DNA of 64,000 nucleotides from Cephalotrichum gorgonifer. Taxonomy: Eukaryota > Ascomycota > Sordariomycetes > Microascales > Microascaceae. The notes under the pieces were generated by a model. That model did no database searches. It was not told the origin of the DNA and worked only from the letters and a program-made list of their open reading frames with translations. Below, one piece after another: positions 22,702-34,520 of this stretch. Where the stretch lies: assembly GCA_900312665.1 (NCBI GenBank), contig ONZQ02000001.1, forward strand, positions 3,972,337 to 4,036,336, read 5' to 3'. Positions within the stretch are counted from its first letter, which is position 1. Every line of letters starts with the position of its first letter. The position numbers and the translations under genes are program-made.

Positions 22702-24118
22702 TTATACCCGAATCTCCGCCGGGCGAGTCCCTGCCCAGGTTGGACCTCTCACTCCCATCCCCATCTCAGGCGTCGTCGCGCTGCTATCCACACCTTCTTG
22801 GAGTATTAACCTGGCATGCAGATCCCACCTTCCCCTCTGCGTCCTAAGAGTCTTGGTAGGGGCCGGCGTCTCCCAGCCTTGGTATCCAGGGGAATACCGC
22901 GGCCGGTCCCCCGACTCGGCGCTGTGGTGGCTCGACGGGGACACGGAGCCGTACTGCATGGGGAGGAAGGTCTGTCGCGCGGGTAGCAGAGGCGCGGAGG
23001 ACTTGGTGGACGACGGGGCTTCGATCGACGGCGAGGCGGCCGACGGTGTTGCCGAGGGGGGCGTTGCCGGGGTGGGTGTGTATGGGGATACCCCCCGCTG
23101 AGGGGAGTACGCCGGGGCGGGCACACGCGGGGAAGGCGCTGCGGTCGTGGCGTTGGGAGAGATCGTGTTGGCGTTGGTCACGTACGGCGGGTTAGTCGAG
23201 CGGCTGTGAGGTCCTTCGGTTGGCCCGTCCCAGCCAGGCGCGTTGCTCTGCGTGGGAGGCGAGGAGCCGGAGCCGGCCGGGATGTATCCTGGCAACGTAC
23301 TCGCCAGAACCGGGTTCGAACCGAGCGCGTCCCCCGGCTGGACGCCCCACGGCGCGCGCTTCTCCTCGCCTCCTATCTCTCCTCCCCCTTCTCCTACCTC
23401 CCAGTCCCGGTCGTGGCCGTGTAAGCGCCGGAAATCAACTCGCGACGCCATGGGTGTCACGCGCGTCCGGCACCTAAAGTCAAGGCTCGAGGCCGTGCGC
23501 AGGGGGCGGGGGCCTTTCCAGCGTCCGGGAGGGCTCATCTCGCTCTGGCGGGCATGTCTTCTTCTGTAACGGATGAGCAGTGCGGCCATGACTAGGAGGA
23601 AAGCGATGGTCGAGCCGGCTGCTATGCCCGCTATCGCGGCTTTGGAGAGATTCTTGGCGTCTTTGGTTTGACGGCGGTGGAGGACTTGGGGGGAGTAAGA
23701 TCGGTCCAGGGAGAGGGAGGCTCCTGATAGGCGAGGGTTCCGCTTGCAGCCCGCCCAGACGGTGCGGAGGACTAGAGAGTGTTAGTCTTTTGACTGCCTC
23801 TCACGTCTGACTCGGGCTGGGGTGCAATGGTTGATGTGTCCACTTACACAGGTGCCAGATCCGACTTGCCTCCTCCTCATCCTTTCCCACAATATACCCG
23901 CTCTCATGAAGACAGGCAAAGCAGGCTTGGAGCTCCGGAACCACCTGCTTCTTATCCTCCGCGAAAGCGGAATCCTCACAGACGGAGCCCCCGGTTTGGG
24001 ATAATTCCGCGCAGAGAGAGGCACAGGACGTGCCAAGAGCCACAGGGCCGTAAAGCGGTGAGGTGACGGTGAAGGTGACGGTGAAGGCGAGGAAAACGAA
24101 TAGGACGGGAGTCATCAT
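22702..24118 (-). CDS. Cys-rich single-pass membrane protein, paralog A (short outer domain)
   Basis: Function unknown. CDS is complement(join(22702..23771, 23848..24118)), 446 aa. A signal peptide (MMTPVLFVFLAFTVTFTVTS) is followed by a cysteine-rich outer domain: TSCASLCAE, VCEDSAF, ACFACLHESG, then WHLF-LRTVWAGC after the intron. One membrane helix (about 147-168, AAIAGIAAGSTIAFLLVMAA) is followed by a basic stop-transfer RYRRRHARQ. The tail of about 270 residues is rich in P, S and T. It resembles paralogs B and C (34.5 and 49.2 kb), but its outer domain ends where their second cysteine cluster would begin. The intron interrupts the codon at the same aligned place and phase as intron 1 of paralog C. 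Related proteins are often labelled LPXTG-domain proteins in fungal annotation; no LPXTG sorting function is implied. Confidence 0.78.
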
Positions 24119-25695
24119 GGCTTGGGCCGAAATGGTGCTGTGTATAAGGAACTAAGGGGGGGTGAGGGAATAAATATTAGGGATATGGTATGATGAAGCT
24201 GAGGACAGTGCTGGCCCGCAGAATTCTAGGGATTGGGGACGGATCTGGCGTGTAAGTGGATTTGGTATCGAGAATTGGGTATCATATATCGTGCGGCAGA
24301 GATCCAGTCTCGCGGGGTGACTTAGACGTGTATAAATGCTCGTGGTGTCTGAGGGAGAGCTGGGGAAGTGGCAGTTTCAACAAAATATAACACTACTAGA
24401 TCAATTTTCTCTTCTTTCTCCTGGGGAAGACGGAGGGGGGGGTCTCTACTCATGTACAAGGGGGATGCTTCGAAGGATTAAGGGGCTCCGGTCACAGACC
24501 ATTCGGACAATTGTAGAATGAAAAAGACATGGGATGGGTAAGGAAAGTGAGTGGGTTTTGAAGCTTAAGACACTAGAGAGTACAAAGATACCATGTTAAA
24601 CACAAGCTTGGGAGGGGACAGCAGAGAAAAAGAGATGAGAAGAAAGGGTTGAGAAGACAAGCGCACGATGCGAAGGGGACGAACTCGTGGTCTATAAAGA
24701 ACCTCTCTAGCTTCTCGCCATTTACCCCCACCCCATCCGTCTCGTAAACCATGGACTCACCACATGTCCTCGTCGAATAGGGAAGACGATTCTTGGCGGC
24801 TGTAAGTGCCCGCTGTCAAGGCATGCTGCCCGATCCCCAAGCCGCTTCCCGAACCCGACGCGGGACCTTCGCCATAGGCAACCCCCCCGTTTTTTTTTCT
24901 CCGGACGAAGCCAACCTATCACCCACCACACACCTCTCGGTCTCACCCCCATGCCACGAGGGTGATGGTGGAGAAGGCGGGTGTGTGGCGGGGACGAAAG
25001 GGGGATAGGTTATAAGCGGGAAGGTACAAGATCGAGGTGGTAGTTAGGCACACACCCCCCCTTTTTTCTGCCACCGCGTCAGGCATCCGGATATCCACCC
25101 GATGCGAACTAACACCTCTAACCTCTTGCCGTTGAGGAATAAAAAGAGATGGGCCCTTTGCGTCATCCTTGCTTTTGTCAAGGGTCCTCTGGTAGTTGGG
25201 GTTGGGGTTGGGTGCTCACAGAGATCGTGGGGCTGGAGACGGGCGTGGGGAGTGATGCCCGATCCCCCGAATCGAGCGAATCAGTGTTGTTCGCAGCCAA
25301 TCAGAGCGCACTGGGTATCTACAAAGGTGTTTCACTCATTCAACGTTGGGACGAGATGGGGTGGAACATCAAAGAGGACGTCCAGGAGAGGAGGGAGAAA
25401 CCTTGGGGACGGATTCCGCAAATGGACGAGCGAAGCGAGCCCCAATTAAGGGCTCCGATATCGCCCATACGGGAGTCCTCGGATTCAAGATTCAAGGTTC
25501 CAATATTCGAGAATTGAGAGAGGAAGCGCGGTGTGTTCCTACTGGCTGACTGGTCCACTTACACGTCTGCCCACATACCAACATAGAATCTAGACAACAT
25601 CACTAGAACGCTGGAGAAAAAAAAAATGATTCCCAAAGATTTCGCCATGCAGGAAAAAAAGAAAAGAAAGAGAAAAAAGGCTAATATAGCATCAA
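24119..25695. other. Intergenic upstream of paralog A, downstream of NEO1
   Basis: 1577 bp without a convincing gene. Frames at 25102-25517 are short and low in complexity. A TATAAAT string occurs near 24332, on the plus strand. Purine-rich and C-rich runs occur at 24430 and 25050. Confidence 0.35.
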
Positions 25696-28600
25696 TCATC
25701 TGCTCTGCACCTTCCTATAAGACGGCGGCTTCATCGTCCTGCTAATCACCTTCACTGCGTAAGGCGGCACCAGCGAGATCGACCCGATGGCCAGTACCCT
25801 CCAGAGGAAGCCCCTATCAATTTATGTTAGTACAAACTCATACCCCTCGCCTTAAAAGAAGTACCATGGAAAGGGAAAGGGAGGCATACCAGGTAATCAC
25901 AAACGCAAGATCAAAGTAATCCCCCAGGAACGGAATCGACCCAGCAAACATCAAGAACGTCCCCACAATAGACACAATCATGATGGGGTGCCACGTCGTG
26001 ATCTCGATCGCCACCATCAAGAGCTCGTTCAGCACGAGGGCGGTATAGCCCACCGCCACCATGCGCGGGCCCTCAACCTTGGTTAGAATCTGCGAGAGAC
26101 CCTGGATGATGCTGCCCTGATAGATCGACACAAAGACCCACACGAAGAAGGTTCGGTACGAGAGGGACCTCCCCTCTGTAAGCTCCTTGTAGAGTTCCGG
26201 GTAGAGGTTCGCGAGGTCCTCGTCCACATCCTTGTCAAGGACGAGGGAGAGGACAGGAGCCGCGGTGTAGATGGTCGCGTAGCCGACGAGCAGCCAGTTC
26301 TGGGTAGCATTAGCCTACCATTCGGTATTGAGACGCCCTTCACGGACGTCGTGGGGCGAGGAACTTCTTACCTTGAACAACCCCTCCGGTCTGAAACCAA
26401 GCGCGATGCTGTACATCGTCTGACAAACGGCGATAATAAGACCACGGTGAATCACAAACTGCGCCAGCTTCGCGCTCCGCTTATAGCTATTCCTCCCGTG
26501 CCACACCAGCAACTTCGTCAAGTGGCAGAACTGCTCAATGGAAAAGTCCGCAGCCAGGGACGCCTGCTTCCCCTCCTTCCCCACAATCCCGACCCCCACG
26601 TCGGCCGCCTGGATCATCGACACGTCGTTGCCTCCGTCGCCTATGCAGCACACCCGCTTCTTGGTGTACTCCTTAATCAGCGTCGCGACTTCCGCCTTCT
26701 GCGTCGGGGAACAGCGGCACGCCACGACCGTGGGCAAGAGCACCGCGACGGAAACAAACTCCTTCGGCATGTGCGTTAGGTACATCGCGAGGCTCTCTCC
26801 ATCGATGAGCAGGCACGAGTCCGGCTTGCCGCGAAGGAAGTCGAGGTGCTCTTGCGCGCTATCCTTCCCGTGGAGCTTCGTCACCGTATAGATGTACTGG
26901 CCCCGCGCCACGAGCTTCGAGCTTACCGCCACACAACGTGCCGTCTCGACCTTGTCGCCCGTCAACATCCATATCTTGATACCCGCATTGCGCAAGAGCT
27001 CGAGCGAGGGCTTCACGTCCCGTTGGAGCTTGTCCTCAACGCCGGTGACACCGAGGAGCTCGAGGTCTCGCTCCAGGTACTGGGAGACTACACGCTGCAT
27101 GGCGGCGTCGCGACCCGCTATGAGGAGGGATGCCTCCTGGTAGGTCGACTGGAACTCCTGGTACTGTTGGTGCGAGAGGCGCTTCCTGCCGACGACGAGC
27201 GTGCGCAGGCCCTCGCGGGCCATGTTGGCCGTTTCCTCGTCGAGCCAGTCGTTTGCCGCCACGATGGACCCCATCACTGTGTCTGCTCCCTTCTGATAGA
27301 ACCAGATCTCGCCGTCGGCTAGACTGGAAGGCCTGGAGGAATGCTCATAGAACTGAACGACAATGCCCATGCGCTTGCCCTCTGAAGTGAACGGGAAGAT
27401 ATCCAAGATCCTAACCTGGACCACCTTCCTTCCCGTGACTGTCGAGTCCAGCGTCATTCCCTTCCTATCGCGGTGCGTGAGCCTCAATCCCACGGACTCG
27501 GTCCACTTCACGATTGCAATCTCGTCTGGCGATGACGCCTGATACGAGGTAACCGCCTTCCCGTCCTCTTCTTCCACGGTAGGAGTGACGTTATGGCAGA
27601 GTGCCAGCGCGAGAACGACATCCCGGACACGAGACCCGATCTCTCGACGCGTTCGCGTAACTCCTCCGGTGTTTCCGGTAGTCGAATAAGCGGTCGATGG
27701 CGTTATAAGAGAAGTTTGGGAAGCTGCGTCGAGGGTGGGTTGGACGTGGAAACCCTGCGAGATGTACGACGCGACCTCGTCCATCGCGTCGTTGGCGTAT
27801 GAAACTGTGCCGATGTGAATCTTCTTCATCTCCATTTCGTTCTGTGTCAGGGTTCCAGTTTTATCGCTCAGTAGGTACTCAATACGTCCCAGATCCTCGG
27901 GGATTGTGCTCGTCCGCACCACAGCACCAGGGATACCCGGGTCTCGATGGATGAACCATGAATAGGCGCTCTTCCCGAGGTCGAGATTAACTCTGAGGCT
28001 GATGGGAACAATAGTTGAGAATAGGACGAGGAAACGCAGGACTCTGATATACCACGCATTCCCCTCTGTGTTTCCGAAGCCTTCCAAAGCGACGAGGATG
28101 AAGGATAGCGCGAGTGTAAGCGCGCAGAGAATCTTGGTGAGAGAGTTGATCTCGTACTCCAGTAGACCCGTCTTTGACCGTGATGGCGCCGTAGAGAGGG
28201 CCGATCGCGTTTGTGGGCCAGTGTACATAATCACAGCCAGAGTGTCGACTTGGGAAGCGATGATGGTATTCGCCCAAGCCGTGTGATCTAGCGATAGAGG
28301 AGCAGAACTAGTCGTACCACTGCTGCCACCCTGGAGCTGGGCATGGCTATCCAGGGCCTCCTCTCTGCTGCCCAATAGCTCGACCGTCCCCGTGAACTCG
28401 TTGACTTTCTTCTCCGGTTTACCTCCTGTGACCCGTAGGCGGACAAACTCTTCCACGGCGAGATTTTGCGTCAGGGGAGAAGCGAGACGTAATTTCCAAT
28501 CCGTTTCGCCGTCAAGTTGGTCGGTCCGAATGAAGGCCTCGCCCGAGGAGCCCTGCTCATGTTCAGAGTCGGGGGTATTGATGTTGGGGCCGCTGCCAGA

Positions 28601-29788
28601 TGACGAAGCCTCGCCCTGCCCCTCAGGAAGAGTATCAACTAAGAGGGGGCCACTCTCCGAGTTTTCCAAATCCACGTCATCTTCGGGGGCGCTAATCACG
28701 TTCTCCGGTGTTAGGCACTTGAGGATCACGACGTCTGCAGGCACTCTCTGGCCCTTGCTCAGCTTCAAAACGTCGCCAACCTTTAGATCCCGGGATTTCC
28801 GAGGTACCTCGCGTACTTGCGACGACGGCTGCATAGGCAGCGGGCTCCCTTCAATCCCCTCCTCCTCCTCTTGGATATCAGATAGTCGGTCTCGGATGGA
28901 GGGTGGCCGCTTCCCATGTTTCCTCACTAGGTCGGACCTAAGAAGCTTCCTCGAAGTCGACAGCGCATCCCGGCCGTCTCCAGGTTCGGTGAATTGTAGA
29001 ACGGTGTATGCCTCAGCATTAGCTTCCTTATCTCTGCGCCGTCGCTCTATGTCGTCATACGCCTCTTTGCCCATCGTGATAACCAATACGAAAGCCAGTG
29101 GTGCGATATATGTGGAAAGGTAGCCGATTCGGAGAGCGGGTATCGCCTGTGATAACGCGACAAGCAGAAAGTACATGTTGAAGAAGAATGAGAATTCGTT
29201 ATAGAGGGTGATCGGTAAGAAGGTGAAGGCGGTATATTTGGCGTTGGAGACGATGTTGGGGGGGTACTTCGTCAGCTGTGTTGAGCCGACGGCAACCATG
29301 CGCGACGTCGATGGGTCATCATCCCGGGTATCGTCTTCCTCGTCGTCGCGCTTCGACCCCGAGGACATGAAGCTCGGTATTCGAACAAGGCTCCTTAGGC
29401 GGTCCTGGGTAAACGACCTTCGGCGAGGCCTGGAGGAATGATCCGGTAATAGCGGCGCATCGTCATCTCCCCCGTCAGAGTACCTAGGTGCTCCGCTATC
29501 CCTAAGCAGTGACTCTGTGTGTTCCCCTCCATCATCGCGATTCTGACCGAGTTCGCCGTAGCGCCTCCTCCCCGACCGTCGCAGCCCGCTCATCCGAATA
29601 TTCCGCAGCGCTATACCCGGCGTCTTCTTCTCGGCCGGTTGGGAGTCGGTCTGTAAGCGGCCGTTCCTGCGGCTAGTCAATGAGGTTGTGGGATCAAGCT
29701 CTTGCAGGTCGATATCGAGGTCCGAGTCCGAGTCATCCGCGGGGGAGTCCGGCGGATTGGTCGGCGTGTACCCGGAAGGAAGAGTCAT
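25696..29788 (-). CDS. NEO1: P4-ATPase phospholipid flippase Neo1
   Basis: P4-type ATPase of Golgi and endosomes that flips aminophospholipids and is needed for membrane asymmetry and retrograde traffic. CDS is complement(join(25696..25813, 25890..26299, 26372..29788)), 1314 aa. The N-terminal 170 residues are acidic and serine-rich. Then come PPNIVSNAKYTAFTFLPITL and EFSFFFNMYFLLVALSQAIP, typical of the Neo1/ATP9 class, which works without a Cdc50 subunit. The phosphorylated Asp is D642 in SDKTGTLT. Other motifs are the hinge LTGDKVETA and GDGGNDVSMIQAADVGVGI. The last helices are encoded by exons 2 and 3 (FLGDYFDLAFVITW-GFLWRVLAIGSI). The C-terminus ends PSYRKVQSR. An insert of about 65 acidic and serine-rich residues interrupts the actuator domain. 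It is divergent from RFC4. Confidence 0.94.
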
Positions 29789-30410
29789 GCCGCATTGAGG
29801 ACGAGGAGTCTTCGGGAGAGAAGTGAAGGGAATTATTGAGTTTAGGGATCGGATAGGAGTGCTGTCATCGGTGATCGTGTCTCGACGCTGTATTCAGATG
29901 GGGATGTATTTAGTAGGTTTTGGGTACGCGCTGTCGCTGAGCTCGAAGGAAATAAGGGAAAGTCGAGGCAAATAACGTCGTGCTATAGCGACATGAGCAT
30001 GTATTAGGAATTCCAAGGGGGTGATTTCCAGGCGGCAGCCAGATGTGTGTGCCTTTGTATTCTTGAGTGTTTAGCTCACTTTGTTGGACGAGCTACGTAA
30101 CACTCTTTGATATCATCTGCGGTTCCACGAATGCGCCGCATCATCGCAGCCAGGGGGGGTGGGGCATGCATCGGCCTATATTACCGACAATTTGCCGCAG
30201 GCTGCATAATTCGGGGCACAAGGTACGGAGTACAAGACCCGCCCATGCATGCTCCACCAAGTTTATGAACCGCGAATTGGACGACGCGTTTTCTACCTAC
30301 CGCGTTAAGAGGTTTAAGGGCAGAAGTGATAGAATCAGCCTCATCACACCTTGCCTCACCTTGCTACACCTCGTCAACAAACACATCTGCGCTCTCTCAA
30401 CCCAGCCACC
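29789..30410. promoter_or_regulatory. Divergent promoter of NEO1 and RFC4
   Basis: 622 bp between divergent starts. It contains GTACGGAGTAC at 30223-30233, whose reverse complement recurs at 37518. A CACCTTGC repeat (CACACCTTGCCTCACCTTGC) precedes the RFC4 start. Confidence 0.4.
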
Positions 30411-31592
30411 ATGCCTGCTACTAAACCCGCCGAAGCTGGCGAGTCCTCAACATCAGCGGCCAAGAAGGCCCTCGTCTCACAGGCCAACCCCACCTACGAG
30501 CTTCCTTGGTGAGCATCGCCCCTCCTGGTTCAATGTAGAGAGATCATATGTCCTGACTCTGCTTGAAGGGTTGAGAAGTACCGGCCGGTCTTCCTAGACG
30601 ATGTTGTTGGCAACACGGAGACAATTGAGAGACTCAAGATTATCGCGAGGGAAGGCAACATGCCCCATGTCATCATCTCGGGGACGCCCGGCATAGGAAA
30701 AACCACCAGTGTCCTCTGCCTCGCGCGGCAGCTTCTAGGAGATGCATATAAGGAGGCAGTCCTAGAGCTAAACGCTAGTGACGAAAGAGGTCCGCCATCC
30801 TAGCACCATTACTCTCACGTTTGCGCTAACCTATTACCCCTTCCAGGTATTGATGTCGTACGAAATCGCATCAAGGGATTCGCCCAGAAGAAAGTAACAC
30901 TCCCCCCCGGCCGACACAAGCTCGTCATTCTCGACGAAGCCGACAGCATGACCTCGGGCGCCCAGCAGGCCCTCCGCCGAACGATGGAGATATACTCCAA
31001 CACCACCCGCTTCGCCTTCGCGTGCAACATGTCCAACAAGATCATCGAGCCCCTACAGTCACGCTGCGCCATCCTGCGGTACTCCCGGTTGACGGACGCG
31101 CAGGTGGTGAAGAGGCTGATGCAAATCATCGAGGCTGAGAAGGTTGAGTACAGTGACGACGGACTGGCGGCGCTCGTCTTCAGTGCGGAGGGTGACATGA
31201 GGCAGGCGATCAACAACCTACAATCCACATTTGCCGGCTTCGGCTTCGTGTCCGGGGACAACGTCTTCAAGGTTGTGGATTCGCCCCATCCAATAAAGGT
31301 TCAGGCCATGCTCAAGGCATGCCACGAAGGAAACATTGACTCAGCACTGGACACGCTGAGGGAGCTCTGGGATCTGGGGTACTCGAGCCACGACATTATC
31401 AGCACGATGTTCAAAGTCACGAAGACCATCCCGACACTCAGCGAGCATTCGAAGCTGGAGTTCATCAAGGAAATTGGATTCACGCATATGAAGATCCTAG
31501 AGGGCGTTCAGACATTACTACAGCTAAGCGGCTGCGTAGCGAGGCTGTGCAAGTTGAACATGGATCCCAAGCGGTTCGAGCTCCCGAAATGA
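30411..31592 (+). CDS. RFC4: Replication factor C subunit (yeast Rfc4 / human RFC2)
   Basis: AAA+ subunit of the clamp loader that places PCNA on primer-template junctions during DNA replication, and of the Rad24 and Ctf18 variants. CDS is join(30411..30508, 30569..30789, 30847..31592), 354 aa, the length of human RFC2. Motifs: YELPWVEKYRP at the N-terminus, Walker A GTPGIGKTT, the RFC box ELNASDERGIDVVRN, Walker B LVILDEADSM, sensor 1 CNMSNKI and the SRC arginine finger (IEPLQSRCAILRY). The C-terminal collar (FAGFGFVSGDNVFKV, EFIKEIGFTHMKI) assigns it to this subunit and not Rfc2, Rfc3 or Rfc5 of yeast. Note that names differ between species: fission yeast calls it Rfc2. Both introns were confirmed by phase. 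Confidence 0.95.
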
Positions 31593-31813
31593 GAGATAGA
31601 GGGTTTATATTCTACAATGGGACACGATAATGAACCAGGGGTGGGTCGGACAGAGCCTGTGTGACACGGCGCGACCGCGACCGCGGAGGTGGTTGGCTTC
31701 GGGACCACGAAAACGACAGAGAGCGGGTTGAAATTGATGTCTGGGGCCTCTCCCAGAGATGAGATGTACAATAGTGGAGATGAGGGAGTGTGCGGGACAT
31801 CAGTGCGAGCGGC

Positions 31814-32229
31814 TCATTTGCCGCGATCGCTTTCTAGGAACTCCCGCTCGTACCTCTCCCACTTGGCTTGGTCCTGCAACATGCGCCGCTGCAGCCTCAT
31901 CCTGTTCTCATAAATCCGCAACCGACTGTCCGCCTCAATCATCCCGCCCATGATCATCGCAGACGCCTGAATATACCTATATACCCCAATATTAGCCCCG
32001 GAATGAAAAAAAAAAAAGCTGAAATGAAATAAAGCAAGACAGGCCCCAAGACTTACACTTTAAATTGGACCGTGAGGCCTCTGTAAAGGGGATACATCTT
32101 GTGACTGATGCCGCCGAGGACGGCTGCCACCGCGCCCCATTTAAGTCCCCCGCTCACGAGGCCCTTTGCTGCCTCCCACGAGGCTTCGGAAGCCTCATCG
32201 TTCTTCAGAGGGTCGGTGTGACGAGGCAT
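31814..32229 (-). CDS. Conserved small membrane protein, unknown function
   Basis: I do not recognise a function. CDS is complement(join(31814..31976, 32057..32229)), 111 aa. The start MPRHTDPLKNDE has a good ACCATG context. Residues 24-42 (GLVSGGLKWGAVAAVLGGI) form a glycine/alanine-rich segment that could cross a membrane, followed by HKMYPLYRGLTVQFK. Exon 2 encodes YIQASAMIMGGMIEADSRLR, which may be a second weak helix, and then a charged amphipathic tail (RRMLQDQAKWERYEREFLE). The layout suggests a mitochondrial inner-membrane protein (inference). Small proteins of this type are, as I recall, carried in some fungal genomes under unrelated enzyme names, so a transferred label should be distrusted. 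It is convergent with RFC4, with stops 220 bp apart, and divergent from the derlin. Confidence 0.75.
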
Positions 32230-32814
32230 GGTAAAACCTTCATCACCGAGGGCTGTTCAAGCTCCTGGAGGGAGGTGGTCGAGCGCGTGTTGGTCTTGAG
32301 GAAAGCAGGAATAGTTTATCTTACGGGCATAATAGGCGCTTGCTGATGAAGGGTGAATAGGAAGTGTGAGTTCCTCGTCATCGAAAAAGCAGTGCTAGAA
32401 ATAGTGTTAGATCAAGCTCCATAACATGAGACCACTCCCTTCGGCCGGCTCCAGTCCGAGCCGGCCGAGTACGTGGGGCCGGTTAATTCAAGGCAGAATC
32501 TTGCCCCGCTTACATAGCTCCCATAAAAAACGGGAAATTTCTTGGGCTGTTCTAAGCATTTTCTCCAATGCAATTCACTCTTTTCCCTTGTGGAAAAGAA
32601 AAGAACACGAATCCTTCAACCACCCACAATGTGATGTGATACTACGTCGGTGCTGCAGCCTGCTGCCACTTTCTCTTCCAATCATCTTATCCATCCCATC
32701 CACCCACTTGGTCTTTATATTTCCAGACCTCAGCCGGATTTCATTGCATCCCAGAGTATCCTACTGTTCTTCCCGAGACACTCCTTAGATTGAAAATATC
32801 TGCAGCCTCTCGAG
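32230..32814. promoter_or_regulatory. Divergent promoter of the small membrane protein and the derlin
   Basis: 585 bp. A minus-strand ATG at about 32381 opens a short frame (MTRNSHFLFTLHQQAPIMP) followed by GTAAGA. This could be a uORF or a non-coding 5' exon of the small gene. CT-rich sequence precedes the derlin start. Confidence 0.4.
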
Positions 32815-34071
32815 ATGTCGGACCAGATGATGGATGCCTTCTGGGCCCTGCCGCCAGTCGCAAGGTAAGCTTACACACATCCCCTCGACGTGATCATGGG
32901 ACATCGACTAACTTTTTTTTTTCAGGACTCTGTCGGCGACTGCCCTAATACTATCCTTGGCGGTGCATATGGGATTGCTCGCGGGGTACCATGTGATATA
33001 CCACCCGTTCTACATCTTGAAGTTCCCACCGGAGCTATGGCGTATTCCCACGTCGTTCCTCTTGACAGGACCGAACCTCGGCCTTATCTTTGACACATAC
33101 TTCCTCTTCCGATACCTTAAGGAACTAGAGCTCTCCAACAGGAGGTTTCCGAGGAGGGAAGATCTCGTATGGTACCTCCTGTGTGTGTCGGTGGGCATTC
33201 TCGTAAGTCATGTCGTATATCGCCAGCTGGAGACATTTCACCTTCGTTTGTTTTGTTTTTTTTCCTTTTTTCTTGCTTCTACATGGCTGTTCCTACAGTA
33301 CGAAGGTACTCAGGATACAAGAAGCCCCTCAACTACTGCCCGCCTAGTATGTACCCACAACTTTGACGGTTCCTGAAATTGAGGAAGATTACCCCTGCAC
33401 CTTGGACTGTCCGCCATTTCGCAATACAGGGCATGTTCCGGGTGTGGGCATGGTGGGATGTCTATATGGATGGCTCGGCTAGTACTCAATACTTGACCGA
33501 GTGGTGTTTTAGCACCCTACATCTCTTCAACTTTTTTCTCTCTCTTATTTTCTTTCTCCATCCCGCACGCGCATCTCTGCTCAGGTCGCGAGAGGAGAAA
33601 GCTAACACAAAAGAATAGGCCTTGAATGAGTTCGCCTGGCGCTACACTCCCCTCCTGGGAGGCTCCTACTTCACTTTTCTCCCCGCCCTCCTCATCTCCC
33701 TCTGCTACACCTCCCACCAGGATCAGCGCGGCATGAATGCCACAGTTTGGTTCTTCACCGTACCCGCCCAGCTGGTCCCCTACTGCATGATTGTCATGTC
33801 CTTCCTTTCCAGTGGTGGCGCCGCGGGCATCCCGCTTCAGATTGGGGGCCTCCTGATCGCGCATCTGTACGACTTCCTCACTAGGCTCTGGCCTGAGTTC
33901 GGTGGTGGGAGGAATCTATTACCCGTACCCGGCTTCTTGTCCCGTCTCGTCAATCCCGGTACGGCCGAGCACGCTGGTAGGGGCACTAGTGGAGCGGCGA
34001 CAGGATCCAGCGCGGGCAACGTCCTGCCCGAATCGTGGAAATCGAGGGGCTCGGGGCACCGGTTGGGATAA
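32815..34071 (+). CDS. Derlin (Der1-like ER-associated degradation protein)
   Basis: Rhomboid-like pseudoprotease of the ER membrane that takes part in retrotranslocation of misfolded proteins. CDS is join(32815..32864, 32926..33202, 33619..34071), 259 aa. Family marks: MDAFWALPPVARTL at the start, PPELWRIPTSFLLTGPNLGL (the WR motif and helix 2), FDTYFLFRYLKELE, and HLYDFLTRLWPEFGGGRN near the end (family position of GxxxG and the C-terminal helix). Four or more hydrophobic segments are evident. The tail is glycine/serine-rich. The second intron (33203-33618, 416 nt) is far longer than any other here; it was accepted because exon 2 ends in phase 0 at VSVGIL and ALNEFAWRYTP follows in phase 0, matching family spacing. 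Whether it is the Der1 or the Dfm1 ortholog is not decided. Confidence 0.85.
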
Positions 34072-34520
34072 ACCATGGGTTACAGATAGATACCTAACAC
34101 GGATTGTAATAATGATATGAATACTTCTATACACACTTCGTCTCGTGAAGCAGGAACAGGAATCACATCATTAGGACACAACGCTTATTCTTCAAGGACT
34201 GCATTACCTCGTGTCCTAGACTATCAAAGTTGCCCAGTATATATAGTCATTCCCACCCATGTCTCTCCATCTTAATCCTCCAGCTTCCCTATGTCCTGTC
34301 GTCTCCCTTAAACCCGAAAAGTAGAAAGTTACCCAAATTCCCGTATCCGTTATTATATATACTCCGTGAACACCAAGGAGGCTCAGCAATGCCATCCAAT
34401 CATGAAACTACCCAGCCCGTAACCGAGAAAACCTTTTTCCCCGAAAAAGAAAACATATAAACAGGACCCAGAACCCGCGATGGGGTATTATACATGCGCA
34501 CCACTACCACACACTCTTAC
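34072..34520. other. Intergenic between convergent derlin and paralog B
   Basis: 449 bp, A/T-richer than its neighbours. TATATAGTCATTC near 34237 and TTATTATATATACTCCGTG near 34352 are the only notable strings. No coding signal. Confidence 0.35.
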
